The translations under genes were made by a program, and so were the position numbers. A stretch of 64,000 nucleotides of DNA from CAXTSE01 sp964246985. Its GTDB lineage: Bacteria; Actinomycetota; Actinomycetes; Actinomycetales; Microbacteriaceae. Under the pieces are notes generated by a model that saw nothing but the letters and a program-made list of their open reading frames with translations, was not told where the DNA came from and did no database searches. Position 1 is the stretch's first letter. The number at the start of each line of letters is the position of its first letter. The DNA lies in the NCBI GenBank assembly GCA_964246985.1, contig CAXTSE010000014.1:10526-74525 (forward strand). Reading direction: 5' to 3'. Below are positions 7,913-16,311 of the stretch, piece after piece.

Positions 7913-10516
7913 TCAGTCGTCGGCGGGGCCGTCTGTGGCGTCGTCGCGACGACGGCGGCCGGACAGCTGGAGCCGCGACGGGCGTTGGATCGTGTCCTCG
8001 AGCCGGTTCTGCAACACCGTCTCGAGTTCGCGCTTGCCGTAGTCCAACTGCTCGCGGATACCGGCCTCGAGAAGGCGGCGCTCGCGACGAAGACGCTCCT
8101 CAGCCGCGCGCTCGAGCTCGCGCGACCGCCGCTCGTAGCTCTCGCGAGCGCGATGTGCCGGCGTGATCGACAGATCCGCGACCGGGATCGGGCGCGTCGA
8201 CACCACCTCGACGCGCGGGATGCCGCCGATATCTCCCAGGAGACCGCCCATGTCATCTTCCGCCGAACGCGGGTCACCGGCTCGCGCGGCGCGCAACTCG
8301 TTCACGCGAGCGGGGGAGATCGTCGTGTCATCGAGATCGGGCTCGTAGGACGGCGCTCGATAGCGCGAGCGGTCGGTGGGCGCCAGCGACCGGGAGCGTC
8401 CCATGTCGAGCGGGGGCATCGGGGGTCGCGTCGGTCGACTCGGACGTACGCGCACGGCCTCTGGCTCGGGCTGCGAGGAAGTCGTCTCGTCAGAGCTGGA
8501 GGATGGCGAGCGCACCACCCCAGGCGCGGGAGGAAGAATCCGGCTGATCGGCGGTGGCGGAGTGGCCGATCTCGACGTACTGCGCGACGTCACGACGGAG
8601 ATCGTGGTGACCACGGTGCTCGGGGGTTGCGGAACCTGACCCCGCGTTTCCGGACGGGGCGGGCGGGCGGTCGCGAAGACGGACAGGTCCTGTGCATAGC
8701 GCGCAGGATCGGGCGCGAATCGCGAGGCGGTCGGTGCGGATGATGGGGACTCGACGCCAGCCGGTGAGTCGTCGGTCGTCGCCGCTGCGACCCCCGCCAC
8801 GGTGTCCGGATCGACGCCATCGGCCTGGTGCTTGGGTCGGCGGCGCCCGATCGGGAGCTCGACGCCCGTGAACTGGAGCTCAGGCGGGAGCGGCGGGTCG
8901 AAGACGGGCATGGCCGGGTCGGGTGCGGGTGCGAGGTGAACGGGTACGCGCGGCTCGACCCTGTCGGAAGCGGCGACCGCGACGATCGGGTCCGCGCCGT
9001 CCGGACGCGGGCCGGCGACGACGGCGGATGCGGATGCGACCGAGGGCGCGGCGGTGGGCGGGTGCAGCGGAGTGAGCAACGGTGGCTGGGCGGCGCGCAC
9101 GGCCTGCTCGGTGAGACGCTGCGCGACGATCCTGTCTCGCTCCTCCGTCTGTGCGAGCGCCGCGGCCGTCGGGCCGGAGACGTGGCGGGTCGCGGGGGAC
9201 GAGGAGGGGCGCCGCCGCCAGGGCCAGCGGCGCGGGACGCTGTCGAGGACGAGGCCGAACGGGGCCTTGCCCGAGGCGGCGAGCATCGAGACCGCGTCCT
9301 CGACCTCGCTCCTCGTCGCCGACCCCTGAGCGACGACGAGCAGGGTCGAGCTGTCGAGCGAGCCGAGGACCGCTGCGACTGTGTCGGAGGCGATGGTGGG
9401 GCTGTCGATGATGACGAACTGGAAGCGGCCGCGCAGGTCGACGAGCAGCTCGTGCATCGCGCGGGTGGCGATCAGCTCGCCCGGACTCACCGGCACGGAG
9501 CCGGCCGGCAGGACGGTCAGCCCGCTGGTCCCTCCCCATCGCAGTGCCGCGCCGAGCTCGGCGCGTCCTGACAGCAGCTCGGTCAATCCCGGCTCGGCAC
9601 CGAAGCCGAAGATCCTCGACAGAGCGGCGCCGCGCAGGTCCGCGTCGACGACGACGACCGAGGCCGCGGTGTTTGCCAGGGCGACCGCGAGGTTGGCGGC
9701 GACCGTGGTGGCGCCGTGCTCGGGCCCACTCGCCGTCACGACGATGGTCTGCGCTCCATCGGCTTCCGGTCGCAGACGGGCGACTTCGGCAGCAAGCACA
9801 CGGAACCTGTCGGCGATCGCGGTGCGAGACCCGATACGGGTAACCAGGCCCGCCCCCGCAGCGCGGTCGGCGACGATCCGGCCGATCACCGGCACCCCGG
9901 TGACAGCGGCGACATCGCGAGGCGTGCGTACCCGCCGGTCGAGGATCTGACGGAGCACAGCGAGCAGCAGGCCGAGGACGAGCCCCGCGGCACCGATGAT
10001 GATGACCGGCAGACTGTCGCGAGCATCCGGCGCCGATGGAACAGCCGCGTCCTCGAGCGAGACGATGCGCACGGGAGCCGACGCCGACGCCGACGACCCC
10101 TCGAGCTCGGCGACGGCGACGTCGGAGAACTCGTCGCTGACCGCGGCCGCGATCGCCTGCGCCTCACGCGGGGTGCTGGCCGTCGCCGTGATCTCGATGA
10201 CCGACGTCTCGGACGGCGGAGCGACGACGACGAGGCGTTGCGCAAGCTCGTCGACGGTGGTGTCGAGTCCCAGACGATCGATGACCGGCTGCAGCACCAG
10301 GCCGCTCGAGGCGACCAGCACGTACGAGGCGACCCGTGAGGGGCTGAGCGCGACACCGCCCGTGCGGGTGGCGGCGACGAGATCGCGTGACGTGGCCGAG
10401 TAGGTCGCCGGCGCGGCGGACTGTGCGACGACGCCGAGGCCGACGCCGACCACCGCGCCGAGCACGGTGAGGGCAAGGCCTCGGCGCAGCACGCCGAGAC
10501 GGTCGTGGATGTCCAT
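7913..10516 (-). CDS. Wzz/BY-kinase-like polysaccharide co-polymerase with altered Walker A
   Basis: An 867-residue inner-membrane protein. Helix 1 (about 13-33) and helix 2 (about 170-190) flank an extracytoplasmic Wzz-type chain-length domain. The cytoplasmic part follows the CpsD/Etk order: Walker A-like region at 262-271 (ASGPEHGATT), Walker A' DADLRG (291-296), Walker B VIIDSP (368-373). The Walker A lysine is replaced by Ala269 and there is no C-terminal tyrosine cluster, so kinase activity is doubtful. Residues after ~430 form a Pro/Ser/Arg-rich disordered tail with a charged coiled coil near the end. The ATG has GGAG about 10 nt upstream. A TTAACCCC tandem element and a TAGGTT -10-like box (10591-10596) lie upstream. 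Confidence 0.85.
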   Translation of the reverse strand: MDIHDRLGVLRRGLALTVLGAVVGVGLGVVAQSAAPATYSATSRDLVAATRTGGVALSPSRVASYVLVASSGLVLQPVIDRLGLDTTVDELAQRLVVVAPPSETSVIEITATASTPREAQAIAAAVSDEFSDVAVAELEGSSASASAPVRIVSLEDAAVPSAPDARDSLPVIIIGAAGLVLGLLLAVLRQILDRRVRTPRDVAAVTGVPVIGRIVADRAAGAGLVTRIGSRTAIADRFRVLAAEVARLRPEADGAQTIVVTASGPEHGATTVAANLAVALANTAASVVVVDADLRGAALSRIFGFGAEPGLTELLSGRAELGAALRWGGTSGLTVLPAGSVPVSPGELIATRAMHELLVDLRGRFQFVIIDSPTIASDTVAAVLGSLDSSTLLVVAQGSATRSEVEDAVSMLAASGKAPFGLVLDSVPRRWPWRRRPSSSPATRHVSGPTAAALAQTEERDRIVAQRLTEQAVRAAQPPLLTPLHPPTAAPSVASASAVVAGPRPDGADPIVAVAASDRVEPRVPVHLAPAPDPAMPVFDPPLPPELQFTGVELPIGRRRPKHQADGVDPDTVAGVAAATTDDSPAGVESPSSAPTASRFAPDPARYAQDLSVFATARPPRPETRGQVPQPPSTVVTTISVVTSRSTSRSATPPPPISRILPPAPGVVRSPSSSSDETTSSQPEPEAVRVRPSRPTRPPMPPLDMGRSRSLAPTDRSRYRAPSYEPDLDDTTISPARVNELRAARAGDPRSAEDDMGGLLGDIGGIPRVEVVSTRPIPVADLSITPAHRARESYERRSRELERAAEERLRRERRLLEAGIREQLDYGKRELETVLQNRLEDTIQRPSRLQLSGRRRRDDATDGPADD

Positions 10517-10650
10517 TGGGGGATGGCTCCGGGGGTTGTTCTTCGCGGGTTGCGAGAGGCGTCCAGGGGGTAAACGCGACTCGTCCTCTCAACCTACGCA
10601 GTACGGCGGAGCGCCGCCCGGGAAAGATTGAGTAAGGGGTCTGTGGTGTT

Positions 10651-10672
10651 CGGGGTTAACAGCGGGGTTAAT
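10651..10672. promoter_or_regulatory. 12-bp-period tandem GGGGTTAA element, copy 2
   Basis: CGGGGTTAAC followed 12 nt later by CGGGGTTAAT; the best-conserved of the three copies. It is 135 nt upstream of the Wzz/BY-kinase-like gene and 55 nt from a TAGGTT box (10591-10596, reverse strand). On the strand of that gene it reads TTAACCCC twice. Confidence 0.6.
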
Positions 10673-10762
10673 CCATCCTGCTCACGGCATGGCGCGGCCG
10701 GATGCTCCGAGGATACTTTTGCGAACCCGAGAATGAACAGGGGTTGCGCGAGACGCGGGAAC

Positions 10763-12415
10763 TCAATCGCGCGTGCGGGGCGGAGGCCAGTCGAGCGAGA
10801 CCTCGACACGCCGCAGAGGCTCCGAGGGCAGTGAGCCGGCGGGGACGTGCGCGTCGGTGGCGAGGGCGAGGAGGGTGGACGCTGCTCTGTCCGCAGCGGA
10901 CGAGCCCTCAGCCGACGTGATGGCGAATCGCGACCCGGCCACGCGCAGCCGGGCAGCGAGCTGGACGCGCATGTCCTCCGTCACCGTCGCGAGGTGCCGA
11001 GCTCGGCGGGCGGTCACGCGGGACGCGACGGGGTGGTCTGCGTCGTGCATGACCACGAGCTGCTCGCTCGCGAACAGCGCGAAGCCGCGTGCCACGCTGA
11101 CGAGCATCGAGCGGCGGGCAAGCCACGGGAGGGCGATCTGCTCGAACAACCTCCCTCGTGCCCGCGAGCGCACGGACCGTGACGCGGGCAGCCAGTCCGG
11201 AAGCTCGGCATCTCGCGGGACGACGATCCGCACGCTCGGGTCGGCGTCGAGGAGGCGGCGCGTGATCGCGGTCGCGTACCCGCGCGCCGGGTCCGCGCTC
11301 ACCGTGCTGAGCCAGGCGCCGTTCACCAGCACGGGCCGCGCGGATCCGACGGCGTAGATCGCGCGCAGCGCCAGGCCCTGCCGGTCGGCGGTGTTGTGGG
11401 CGAGCACCGCAGCCCACGCGTCGAGGTTGGACTGTCGGCTCTCGTCGCCCCCCGCGACGATCGCCGCCGCCGCGACCGCCATCTCCTCAGGGGTGGTGAT
11501 GCCAGGCGTTGCGGTCGGCGCGCCGCGGTCCGAGGTGGCTCGGGCGACGACGGGTATTCCCAGCTCGACGGCCTCGACGATGGAGAGCGGGTCCTGGTCG
11601 GAGCCCGCTGTATGCAGATAGACGCCTCCCGCCCCGATCGCCTGCTGGCTCTCGAAGGTGGGCAGCCACCCGGTGACATGGATCCCGTCCTGCTCGAGGC
11701 GGTAGCGGGACTGATCGTCCCCGTCGCCGATCCACCACGCCGTGATCTCCGGACGAGCGACCGCGAGCGACGACAGGGCCGATCGGAAGAACTCGGAGTC
11801 CTCGCGCGAGCCGATCCGGCCGATGCCGAGAATCCGGCCGGGGTGTCGGCGCTCCAGCATGGCCAACGCGGAGATGCGCGCGACGCTCGGCACCTCGAGG
11901 ACCCGCCTAATGCGCGCCGCGTTTCTCGACACTGCCTCGCCAGGTGCGCGTGCGGCGAGGGTGTCGGTGTTGCGCGCGAGCAGCCATTCCGCGGCGCAGC
12001 CCGCCAGGCGGCGCCACGGGGTCGACACCTCGCGCTCGAGCGACCCGCAATGCGGGCTGTACACGACTCGGCGGTTCACGGTCGACCTGATCGCGGTGCG
12101 CACGATGGTGCCGGCCCGACGGGAGTGCGCGTGCACGACGTCCGGGGCGATGTCGCGCACTGCGTCACGCACCGCGCGACGGGAGCCGAGCCGCCCGCGC
12201 GGCAGCTCGCGCTCGCTCGCCAGGCCCTCGCCGCGATCGGCCGTGAGCCGCGCACGGTCTCCTCCGCGCAGAAGGTGATGCTCGACCTCTGGCGCGTGGA
12301 GGACGAACTGCATCACGGCGGCCCGCACCTCGCGGTCCCAGCTCGCCACGACGTGCAGCACGACGCGGCGCCCGTGGGACTGGGAGGCGTGGAGCTTCGC
12401 GTGAGTCAGAGTCAC
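10763..12415 (-). CDS. Family 4 glycosyltransferase, one and a half modules
   Basis: A 550-residue cytoplasmic or membrane-associated sugar transferase, probably for exopolysaccharide or teichoic-type glycan. Residues ~17-355 form a complete GT-B/GT4 unit: PDVVHAHSRRAG at 91-102, RILGIGRIGSREDSEFF at 194-210, VTGW at 247-250, and the nucleotide-sugar E-x7-E region around 279-290 (SIVEAVELGIPVVA). Residues ~362-465 look like the N-terminal half of a second GT4 enzyme (GAWLS, then LFEQIALPWLARR, then LVVMHDAD) without its donor-binding half. Translation starts with GTG at 12415. A TAGCGT box (12545-12550) and a tandem GGGGTTAA element lie upstream. Confidence 0.85.
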   Translation of the reverse strand: MTLTHAKLHASQSHGRRVVLHVVASWDREVRAAVMQFVLHAPEVEHHLLRGGDRARLTADRGEGLASERELPRGRLGSRRAVRDAVRDIAPDVVHAHSRRAGTIVRTAIRSTVNRRVVYSPHCGSLEREVSTPWRRLAGCAAEWLLARNTDTLAARAPGEAVSRNAARIRRVLEVPSVARISALAMLERRHPGRILGIGRIGSREDSEFFRSALSSLAVARPEITAWWIGDGDDQSRYRLEQDGIHVTGWLPTFESQQAIGAGGVYLHTAGSDQDPLSIVEAVELGIPVVARATSDRGAPTATPGITTPEEMAVAAAAIVAGGDESRQSNLDAWAAVLAHNTADRQGLALRAIYAVGSARPVLVNGAWLSTVSADPARGYATAITRRLLDADPSVRIVVPRDAELPDWLPASRSVRSRARGRLFEQIALPWLARRSMLVSVARGFALFASEQLVVMHDADHPVASRVTARRARHLATVTEDMRVQLAARLRVAGSRFAITSAEGSSAADRAASTLLALATDAHVPAGSLPSEPLRRVEVSLDWPPPRTRD

Positions 12416-12592
12416 GAGGGCCTGTTTCCACTCGGCCCGTCGGCCCGTCGGCGCCGGGGGATGACGTCGACGGGCCGTCGGGTTATCGGATTCGCCGCAC
12501 GCGTGCTCGTGGGGGGCGAGCTGCGGGGGGATGCGGCGCGATCAACGCTACGGACGACACGGTAGGGCGTCCCCCGAACGGGGGTCGGAAAG

Positions 12593-12614
12593 CGGGGTTA
12601 ACGTGCGGGTTAAG
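12593..12614. promoter_or_regulatory. 12-bp-period tandem GGGGTTAA element, copy 3
   Basis: CGGGGTTAAC followed 12 nt later by GCGGGTTAAG. It is 178 nt upstream of the glycosyltransferase gene and 43 nt from a TAGCGT box; in copy 2 this distance is 55 nt, exactly one repeat unit more. The outer half-site contains the TAA stop codon of the GNAT gene (12610-12612). Confidence 0.6.
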
Positions 12615-13260
12615 GGGCGCTGCCGGCGGGCCGCATCCGCACCGGCTCGTCGCCGTAGACAGCGAGTCGGGCCTCGAGCGCGCCGCGCACGGTGGGCCAC
12701 TCGTCGACGAGCACCGAGAACTGGGCGGTGTCGCGCCACGAGCCATCGGCACGGCGCATGTCACGGCGCACCACACCCTCGAACTGCGCGCCGAGCCTGA
12801 GTATCGCCGCGCGCGAGCGCTCGTTGCGTGCGTCGGCCTGCAGCTTGACGCGGCCGTAGCCGTGGTCGAACGCCGACCCGAGCAGCAGCAGCTTGGCCTC
12901 GGGGTTGACCTGCGTCGCCCAGACCCGCGGGTCGTAGGCCGTCCAGCCGATGTGGGCGTGCTCGCGATCCTCGTCGAGGTCGCCGAGCGTCGACGCGCCG
13001 ACGATGCGGCCGTCGTGCTCGCCGCCCACCAGCCGCACGACGTGCTTGATCGCATCCGGCCCCGTGCCGTAGCCCGAGCACCACACGTCGAACGCCTCGC
13101 GCGTCGCGGGCAGCCCCGCCGGCCCCCCGCCGTAGCCGCCCGCGAAGACCTCCGGATGCGCGAGAGAGTCCCACAGGCCGTCGAGGTGCTCGGGGGTGAA
13201 GGGCTCGAGGCGGATGGCGCGCCCGGTCAGCACGGCGGGCTCGGGACGGGTGGCGGTCAC
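12610..13260 (-). CDS. GNAT family N-acetyltransferase (RimJ/RimL-like)
   Basis: A 216-residue acetyl-CoA-dependent acyltransferase. It begins with the RimL-type strand LTGRAIRLEPFTPEHLDGLW; the core includes IVGASTLGDLDEDREHAHIGWTAY and the late block VKLQADARNERSRAAILRLGAQFEG, typical of GNAT enzymes resembling ribosomal-protein acetyltransferases. The target (protein N-terminus, antibiotic or small molecule) cannot be read from sequence. It starts with GTG at 13260, 6 nt after AAGGAT, a weak leaderless-type -10. The stop codon lies inside a regulatory repeat serving the next gene. Confidence 0.88.
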   Translation of the reverse strand: MTATRPEPAVLTGRAIRLEPFTPEHLDGLWDSLAHPEVFAGGYGGGPAGLPATREAFDVWCSGYGTGPDAIKHVVRLVGGEHDGRIVGASTLGDLDEDREHAHIGWTAYDPRVWATQVNPEAKLLLLGSAFDHGYGRVKLQADARNERSRAAILRLGAQFEGVVRRDMRRADGSWRDTAQFSVLVDEWPTVRGALEARLAVYGDEPVRMRPAGSAP

Positions 13261-13321
13261 CTCGCCATCCTTGCAAAGTCAAGGGGGCCCGCATGCACGG
13301 TGCTCGACCTAGCGTCAGGGG

Positions 13322-13675
13322 ATGGACGACCGACACGACCCTGCCGCCGCGCTCGCCCGCCGCACCTCCCTCGAGCGGCAGGCCACCGCGACCTTCGCTG
13401 CCTGGCTGCTCGCGATGGCGATCGTCTGCGGGGCGGTGATCGTCTCGGGATACTTCGCCGGCGTCATCGAGGATCATGCCGAGCGCGTGTTCTGGGCGGG
13501 CGCGGTGCTCTCCGGCGTCGCCCTCACCGTGTTCGCGGGCGCCGCCTTCCCCGGCGGTGCCGACGACGTCCGCGAGGCGTCGCGCATCCGGTGGACGCTG
13601 CGCGTCGGCCTGCTGCTCGCGCTGCTGAGCCCGGCTCTCTGCATCGGCGCGCTCGTCGCCGACTTCTACGGCTGA
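13322..13675 (+). CDS. Small three-helix membrane protein, unknown function
   Basis: 117 residues with three predicted membrane helices (about 24-46, 56-75 and 92-112) after a short charged N-terminus with RRTSLERQ. No family recognised. The ATG follows TAGCGT (13310-13315) by 6 nt, matching the leaderless pattern. Its end overlaps the end of the convergent sigma-factor gene by about 10 nt. Confidence 0.65.
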   Translation: MDDRHDPAAALARRTSLERQATATFAAWLLAMAIVCGAVIVSGYFAGVIEDHAERVFWAGAVLSGVALTVFAGAAFPGGADDVREASRIRWTLRVGLLLALLSPALCIGALVADFYG

Positions 13676-14931
13676 CCGACCCCGTCGCTCGGCCGAGGCG
13701 GAGCGGGCTCGGGAGCCGGCCCGTGCTGCAACGTCTCGATGAGGTGGCGCCGCACGGCGGGGTCCGAGGTGAGCCCGATCGCCCTCCTTCCCGCCTCCGC
13801 TGCACCGAGCGCATCCGCAGCTGCGCTCAGCAGGTGCGCGCGGCAGACCCAGTACGGCTGATACTCCGCCACAGCGCCCGCCGGCAGGGCGTCGAGCAGC
13901 TCTCGGGCGGCGGCGAGGTCGCCGATCTCGAAGGAGGCGCTCGCGGCGCCGATCGCCGCGCCGATCGAGGGCGCGAGCTCGAGGAGCCCGCGGTACAGCA
14001 CGGCGATCGACTCCCAGTCGGTGAGTCCGGTCTCGGCGCGCGCGGAGTGGACGGCGCTGATGGCGGCCTCGAGCTGGAAGCGCCCCACTCGTCCGAGCCG
14101 GCCCGCGCGCGCGAGGCAGGCGTCCGCCTCCCGACGCCGCGCGACCGACCACAGGGCGGTGTCCTGCCTGGCGAGCGGGACGAACTCGCCGGAGACGACG
14201 CGCCCCGGACGCCGCGCCTCGGTATGCAGCAGCAGCGCCCGCAGCCCCCACGCCTCCGGCTCCGCCGGCAGCAGCTCGGTGAGGACCCCGCTCAGGTGCA
14301 GGGCCTCCGCGCGGAGCGACTCGTCCCGGCTCTCGGCGAGGCCGGCGACCGGGTCGGCGAGGCCGAACGCGCCGTAGACCGCCTGCCCCACCGCGGCGAA
14401 GCGCGCGGGGAACTCATCGGCCGCCGGCACCTCGTACCGCAGCCGCGCGTCGCGGATCTTCTGCTTCGCACGGGAGAGTCGCTGGCCCATGGTGGCAGGC
14501 GGCACGAGGAAGACGGATGCGACGCGCGCCGCGTCGACGCCGAGCACCGCCTGCAGCATGAGCGGCGCGTGCATCCTCGGGTCGATGGCCGGGTGCGCGC
14601 ACACGAACATCAGGCTGAGTCGCTCGTCGATCGCGTCCACCGGCTCCGGCTCGGGCTCGGCGACCAGCTCGTCGAGCCACTCCGTGGACGCGGACGACAC
14701 CCGCGCGTCGCGGCGCAGCGCGCTCATCGCGTGGTTGCGCGCCGCGACCCGCAGCCACGCCTCCGGAGCTGCGGGAGCGCCCCCCGAACGCCAGGCGGTC
14801 ACCGCGGACGCGAACGCCGCCGCGACGGCATCCTCGGCGAGCTGCAGGTCGCCGGTCCTGCGGAACAGCCAGCCGACGAGACGCCCGAACCACAGGCGGT
14901 GCGCTCGCTCGAGCGTCTCGTCGGCATCCAC
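13666..14931 (-). CDS. ECF sigma factor, ECF42/DUF6596 type
   Basis: A 421-residue sigma factor, far longer than a classical ECF sigma factor (~180 aa). Residues ~1-165 carry sigma regions 2 and 4: RHRLWFGRLVGWLFRRTGDLQLAEDAV-like region 2 and, in region 4, VASVFLVPPATMGQRLSRAKQKIRDA. The ~250-residue C-terminal extension (TPR-like, beginning near FPARFAAVGQAVYGAF) is the hallmark of the ECF42 group. It is the third gene of an operon with an SRPBCC protein and a DGPF protein, the context reported for ECF42. It starts with GTG at 14931, 22 nt after the DGPF stop. An ECF42-type promoter precedes the operon, so positive autoregulation is likely. Confidence 0.88.
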   Translation of the reverse strand: MDADETLERAHRLWFGRLVGWLFRRTGDLQLAEDAVAAAFASAVTAWRSGGAPAAPEAWLRVAARNHAMSALRRDARVSSASTEWLDELVAEPEPEPVDAIDERLSLMFVCAHPAIDPRMHAPLMLQAVLGVDAARVASVFLVPPATMGQRLSRAKQKIRDARLRYEVPAADEFPARFAAVGQAVYGAFGLADPVAGLAESRDESLRAEALHLSGVLTELLPAEPEAWGLRALLLHTEARRPGRVVSGEFVPLARQDTALWSVARRREADACLARAGRLGRVGRFQLEAAISAVHSARAETGLTDWESIAVLYRGLLELAPSIGAAIGAASASFEIGDLAAARELLDALPAGAVAEYQPYWVCRAHLLSAAADALGAAEAGRRAIGLTSDPAVRRHLIETLQHGPAPEPAPPRPSDGVGQP

Positions 14932-14953
14932 GCTGTGCTCGGCCCCGGCCCGC

Positions 14954-15310
14954 TCAGCTCATCGGCGGGATCACGGGCCGCACCTCGACGCTCCCGCGCT
15001 CCGCCGACGGACACCGGGCAGCCCAGACCATCGCCGCATCCAGGTCGGGCACCTCGATGACGAACACGCCCCCGAGATGCTCCTTGGCGTCGGCGAAGGG
15101 ACCGTCCTGCACGTCGGTCGACCCGCCGCGGAGGCGCAGCGTGGTCGCGGTGCCGGGAGCCTGCAGTCCCGCGCCCGCGCTCATGACCCCGCTCTCGCGG
15201 AGCGCCGCGACATACCCGGCCCAGGACGCCCAGTAGGCCTCGGCCTCCGCCGGATCGGTCCGCGCGTCGAAGTCGCCCGGGGACTCCATCGCCAGGATCG
15301 CGTACTGCAT
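14954..15310 (-). CDS. DGPF-domain (YCII-related) protein
   Basis: A 118-residue dimeric alpha-beta barrel protein of the YCII/DGPF family. The name-giving motif is in VQDGPFADAKEHLGGVFVIEV near residues 65-85. Such proteins are consistent partners of ECF42 sigma factors, but their biochemical role is not known. Start choice: ATG at 15310 has GGAGAC 5-10 nt upstream and gives the usual family start MQYAIL. A GTG at 15328 overlapping the SRPBCC stop is in frame but would add six residues atypical of the family. Confidence 0.88.
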   Translation of the reverse strand: MQYAILAMESPGDFDARTDPAEAEAYWASWAGYVAALRESGVMSAGAGLQAPGTATTLRLRGGSTDVQDGPFADAKEHLGGVFVIEVPDLDAAMVWAARCPSAERGSVEVRPVIPPMS

Positions 15311-15324
15311 GTGCGTCTCCGCTC

Positions 15325-15774
15325 TCACGCCGCGGGCGGGGGCACGAGGGGCGACCCGGTCTCGAGCAGCGTCTTCACGCCGGACAGTATCAGCACCCAG
15401 CCGCGCACGACGTTCCGGGCGGCGTCGGTGTCGGGCATCCCCTCATGGGTCAGGGTGAGCTCGGTGATCCCCGGCACCTCCATCGTGGTCGGGCCGAGCT
15501 GGTAGGAGACCGTCGTCTCGGGCAGCTCCGCGACATCCGCGGCCCAGGTGCCGACGAAGGTCATGCTCAGCCGCTCGCCGGCGACCAGGTCGAGCAGGCG
15601 GCCGGTGATGACCTCCTGGCCGCCGACGGTGTACGAGTACGGCGCACCGGGCGTGAGGTCGTAGTGGGCCTCGAAGCCGAAGTAGTACGCCGGGCTGACC
15701 GCCGGGTCGGTCAGGGCGGCCCAGACCTCGTCGGGCGTCGCCTTGATGGCCAGCTGGATGGTGTGGGTGGTCAT
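15325..15774 (-). CDS. SRPBCC / AHSA1-like ligand-binding protein
   Basis: A 149-residue START/Bet v1-fold protein. It begins with the typical edge strand HTIQLAIKATPDEVWAALTDP and ends in the amphipathic helix NVVRGWVLILSGVKTLLETG. Members bind hydrophobic ligands or act like Aha1; the ligand is unknown. The ATG has a good ribosome site (AGAGGAA, 5-6 nt away). It is first in the SRPBCC-DGPF-sigma operon and has an ECF42-type promoter about 50 nt upstream. Confidence 0.88.
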   Translation of the reverse strand: MTTHTIQLAIKATPDEVWAALTDPAVSPAYYFGFEAHYDLTPGAPYSYTVGGQEVITGRLLDLVAGERLSMTFVGTWAADVAELPETTVSYQLGPTTMEVPGITELTLTHEGMPDTDAARNVVRGWVLILSGVKTLLETGSPLVPPPAA

Positions 15775-15823
15775 GTCGTTCCTCTCGTCGTGCCGTCGCG
15801 CTGATGCGAGGGCTCACCGGGAA

Positions 15824-15850
15824 GACGCGCGAGACAGGACGATTTCGACA
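15824..15850 (-). promoter_or_regulatory. ECF42-type promoter (TGTCGA-N17-CGTC)
   Basis: On the reverse strand, TGTCGA (15850-15845) is followed after 17 nt by CGTC (15827-15824). This matches the ECF42 target motif as I recall it from the literature (TGTCGA at -35, CGWC at -10). It sits about 50 nt before the SRPBCC start, so the sigma factor probably drives its own operon. Confidence 0.65.
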
Positions 15851-15874
15851 GACCTGGCCGATCCGCGGCTGTCG

Positions 15875-16189
15875 TCAGCGAGAAGGGTGCGTGTCGGCGG
15901 GTTCGGGCGAGACGTGGAGTCCCTGTGGGGAGTTCGCGAGGGTGTTGAGCTGATCGATCCAGGTGCGGTTGATCTCCGGGGTGCGGCTTCCGTAGAACTT
16001 GTACGAGATCAGCGCCTGCGGGTGGATCCAGATCACGGTGCGGCCGTCGCCGACCGAGGGGTCGTCACGCCACGAGAAGTGGAAGGACTCCCCGCGGCGG
16101 ATCTTCGCTCCGATCACCAGGTGCAGGTGGGCGAGCAGACGGTCGTCGAAGTCGACCTTGATCTTCTCGCCGTACATGAACTTGCCCAT
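15875..16189 (-). CDS. DUF7882 family small protein
   Basis: A 104-residue protein of a family common in Microbacteriaceae, often misannotated as ATP-dependent DNA ligase. The diagnostic run is an MGKFMYGEKIKVDFDDR-like start, then AHLHLVIGAKIRRGESFHFSW, a GRTVIWIHP strand and a Y-K-F-Y-G turn. Start chosen at ATG 16189 because the family starts at MGK; it has GGAAGG about 10 nt upstream. An in-frame ATG at 16210 would add seven residues. Function unknown; no ligase motif (KxDG) is present. Confidence 0.85.
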   Translation of the reverse strand: MGKFMYGEKIKVDFDDRLLAHLHLVIGAKIRRGESFHFSWRDDPSVGDGRTVIWIHPQALISYKFYGSRTPEINRTWIDQLNTLANSPQGLHVSPEPADTHPSR

Positions 16190-16311
16190 GGCAACTGCCT
16201 TCCCGCGCATTCCGGCGACCGCCGGTACCCAAGAGTGTTGGGCCTGCCGCCGTTAAGCAATCCCTTGTCACGAACCCGTGCTCGGCCGCCGGGTGGGATC
16301 CCGCCGCGTGC

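Noticed and set aside
9020..9070. Possible tandem repeat GCGGATGCGGATGC in the Wzz-like gene
   Set aside because: Only two units that encode Ser/Ala in a disordered tail; within the general compositional bias.
16287..16305. GGTGGGATCCCGCC hairpin after purA
   Set aside because: Almost no loop and only a few base pairs; not convincing as a terminator.
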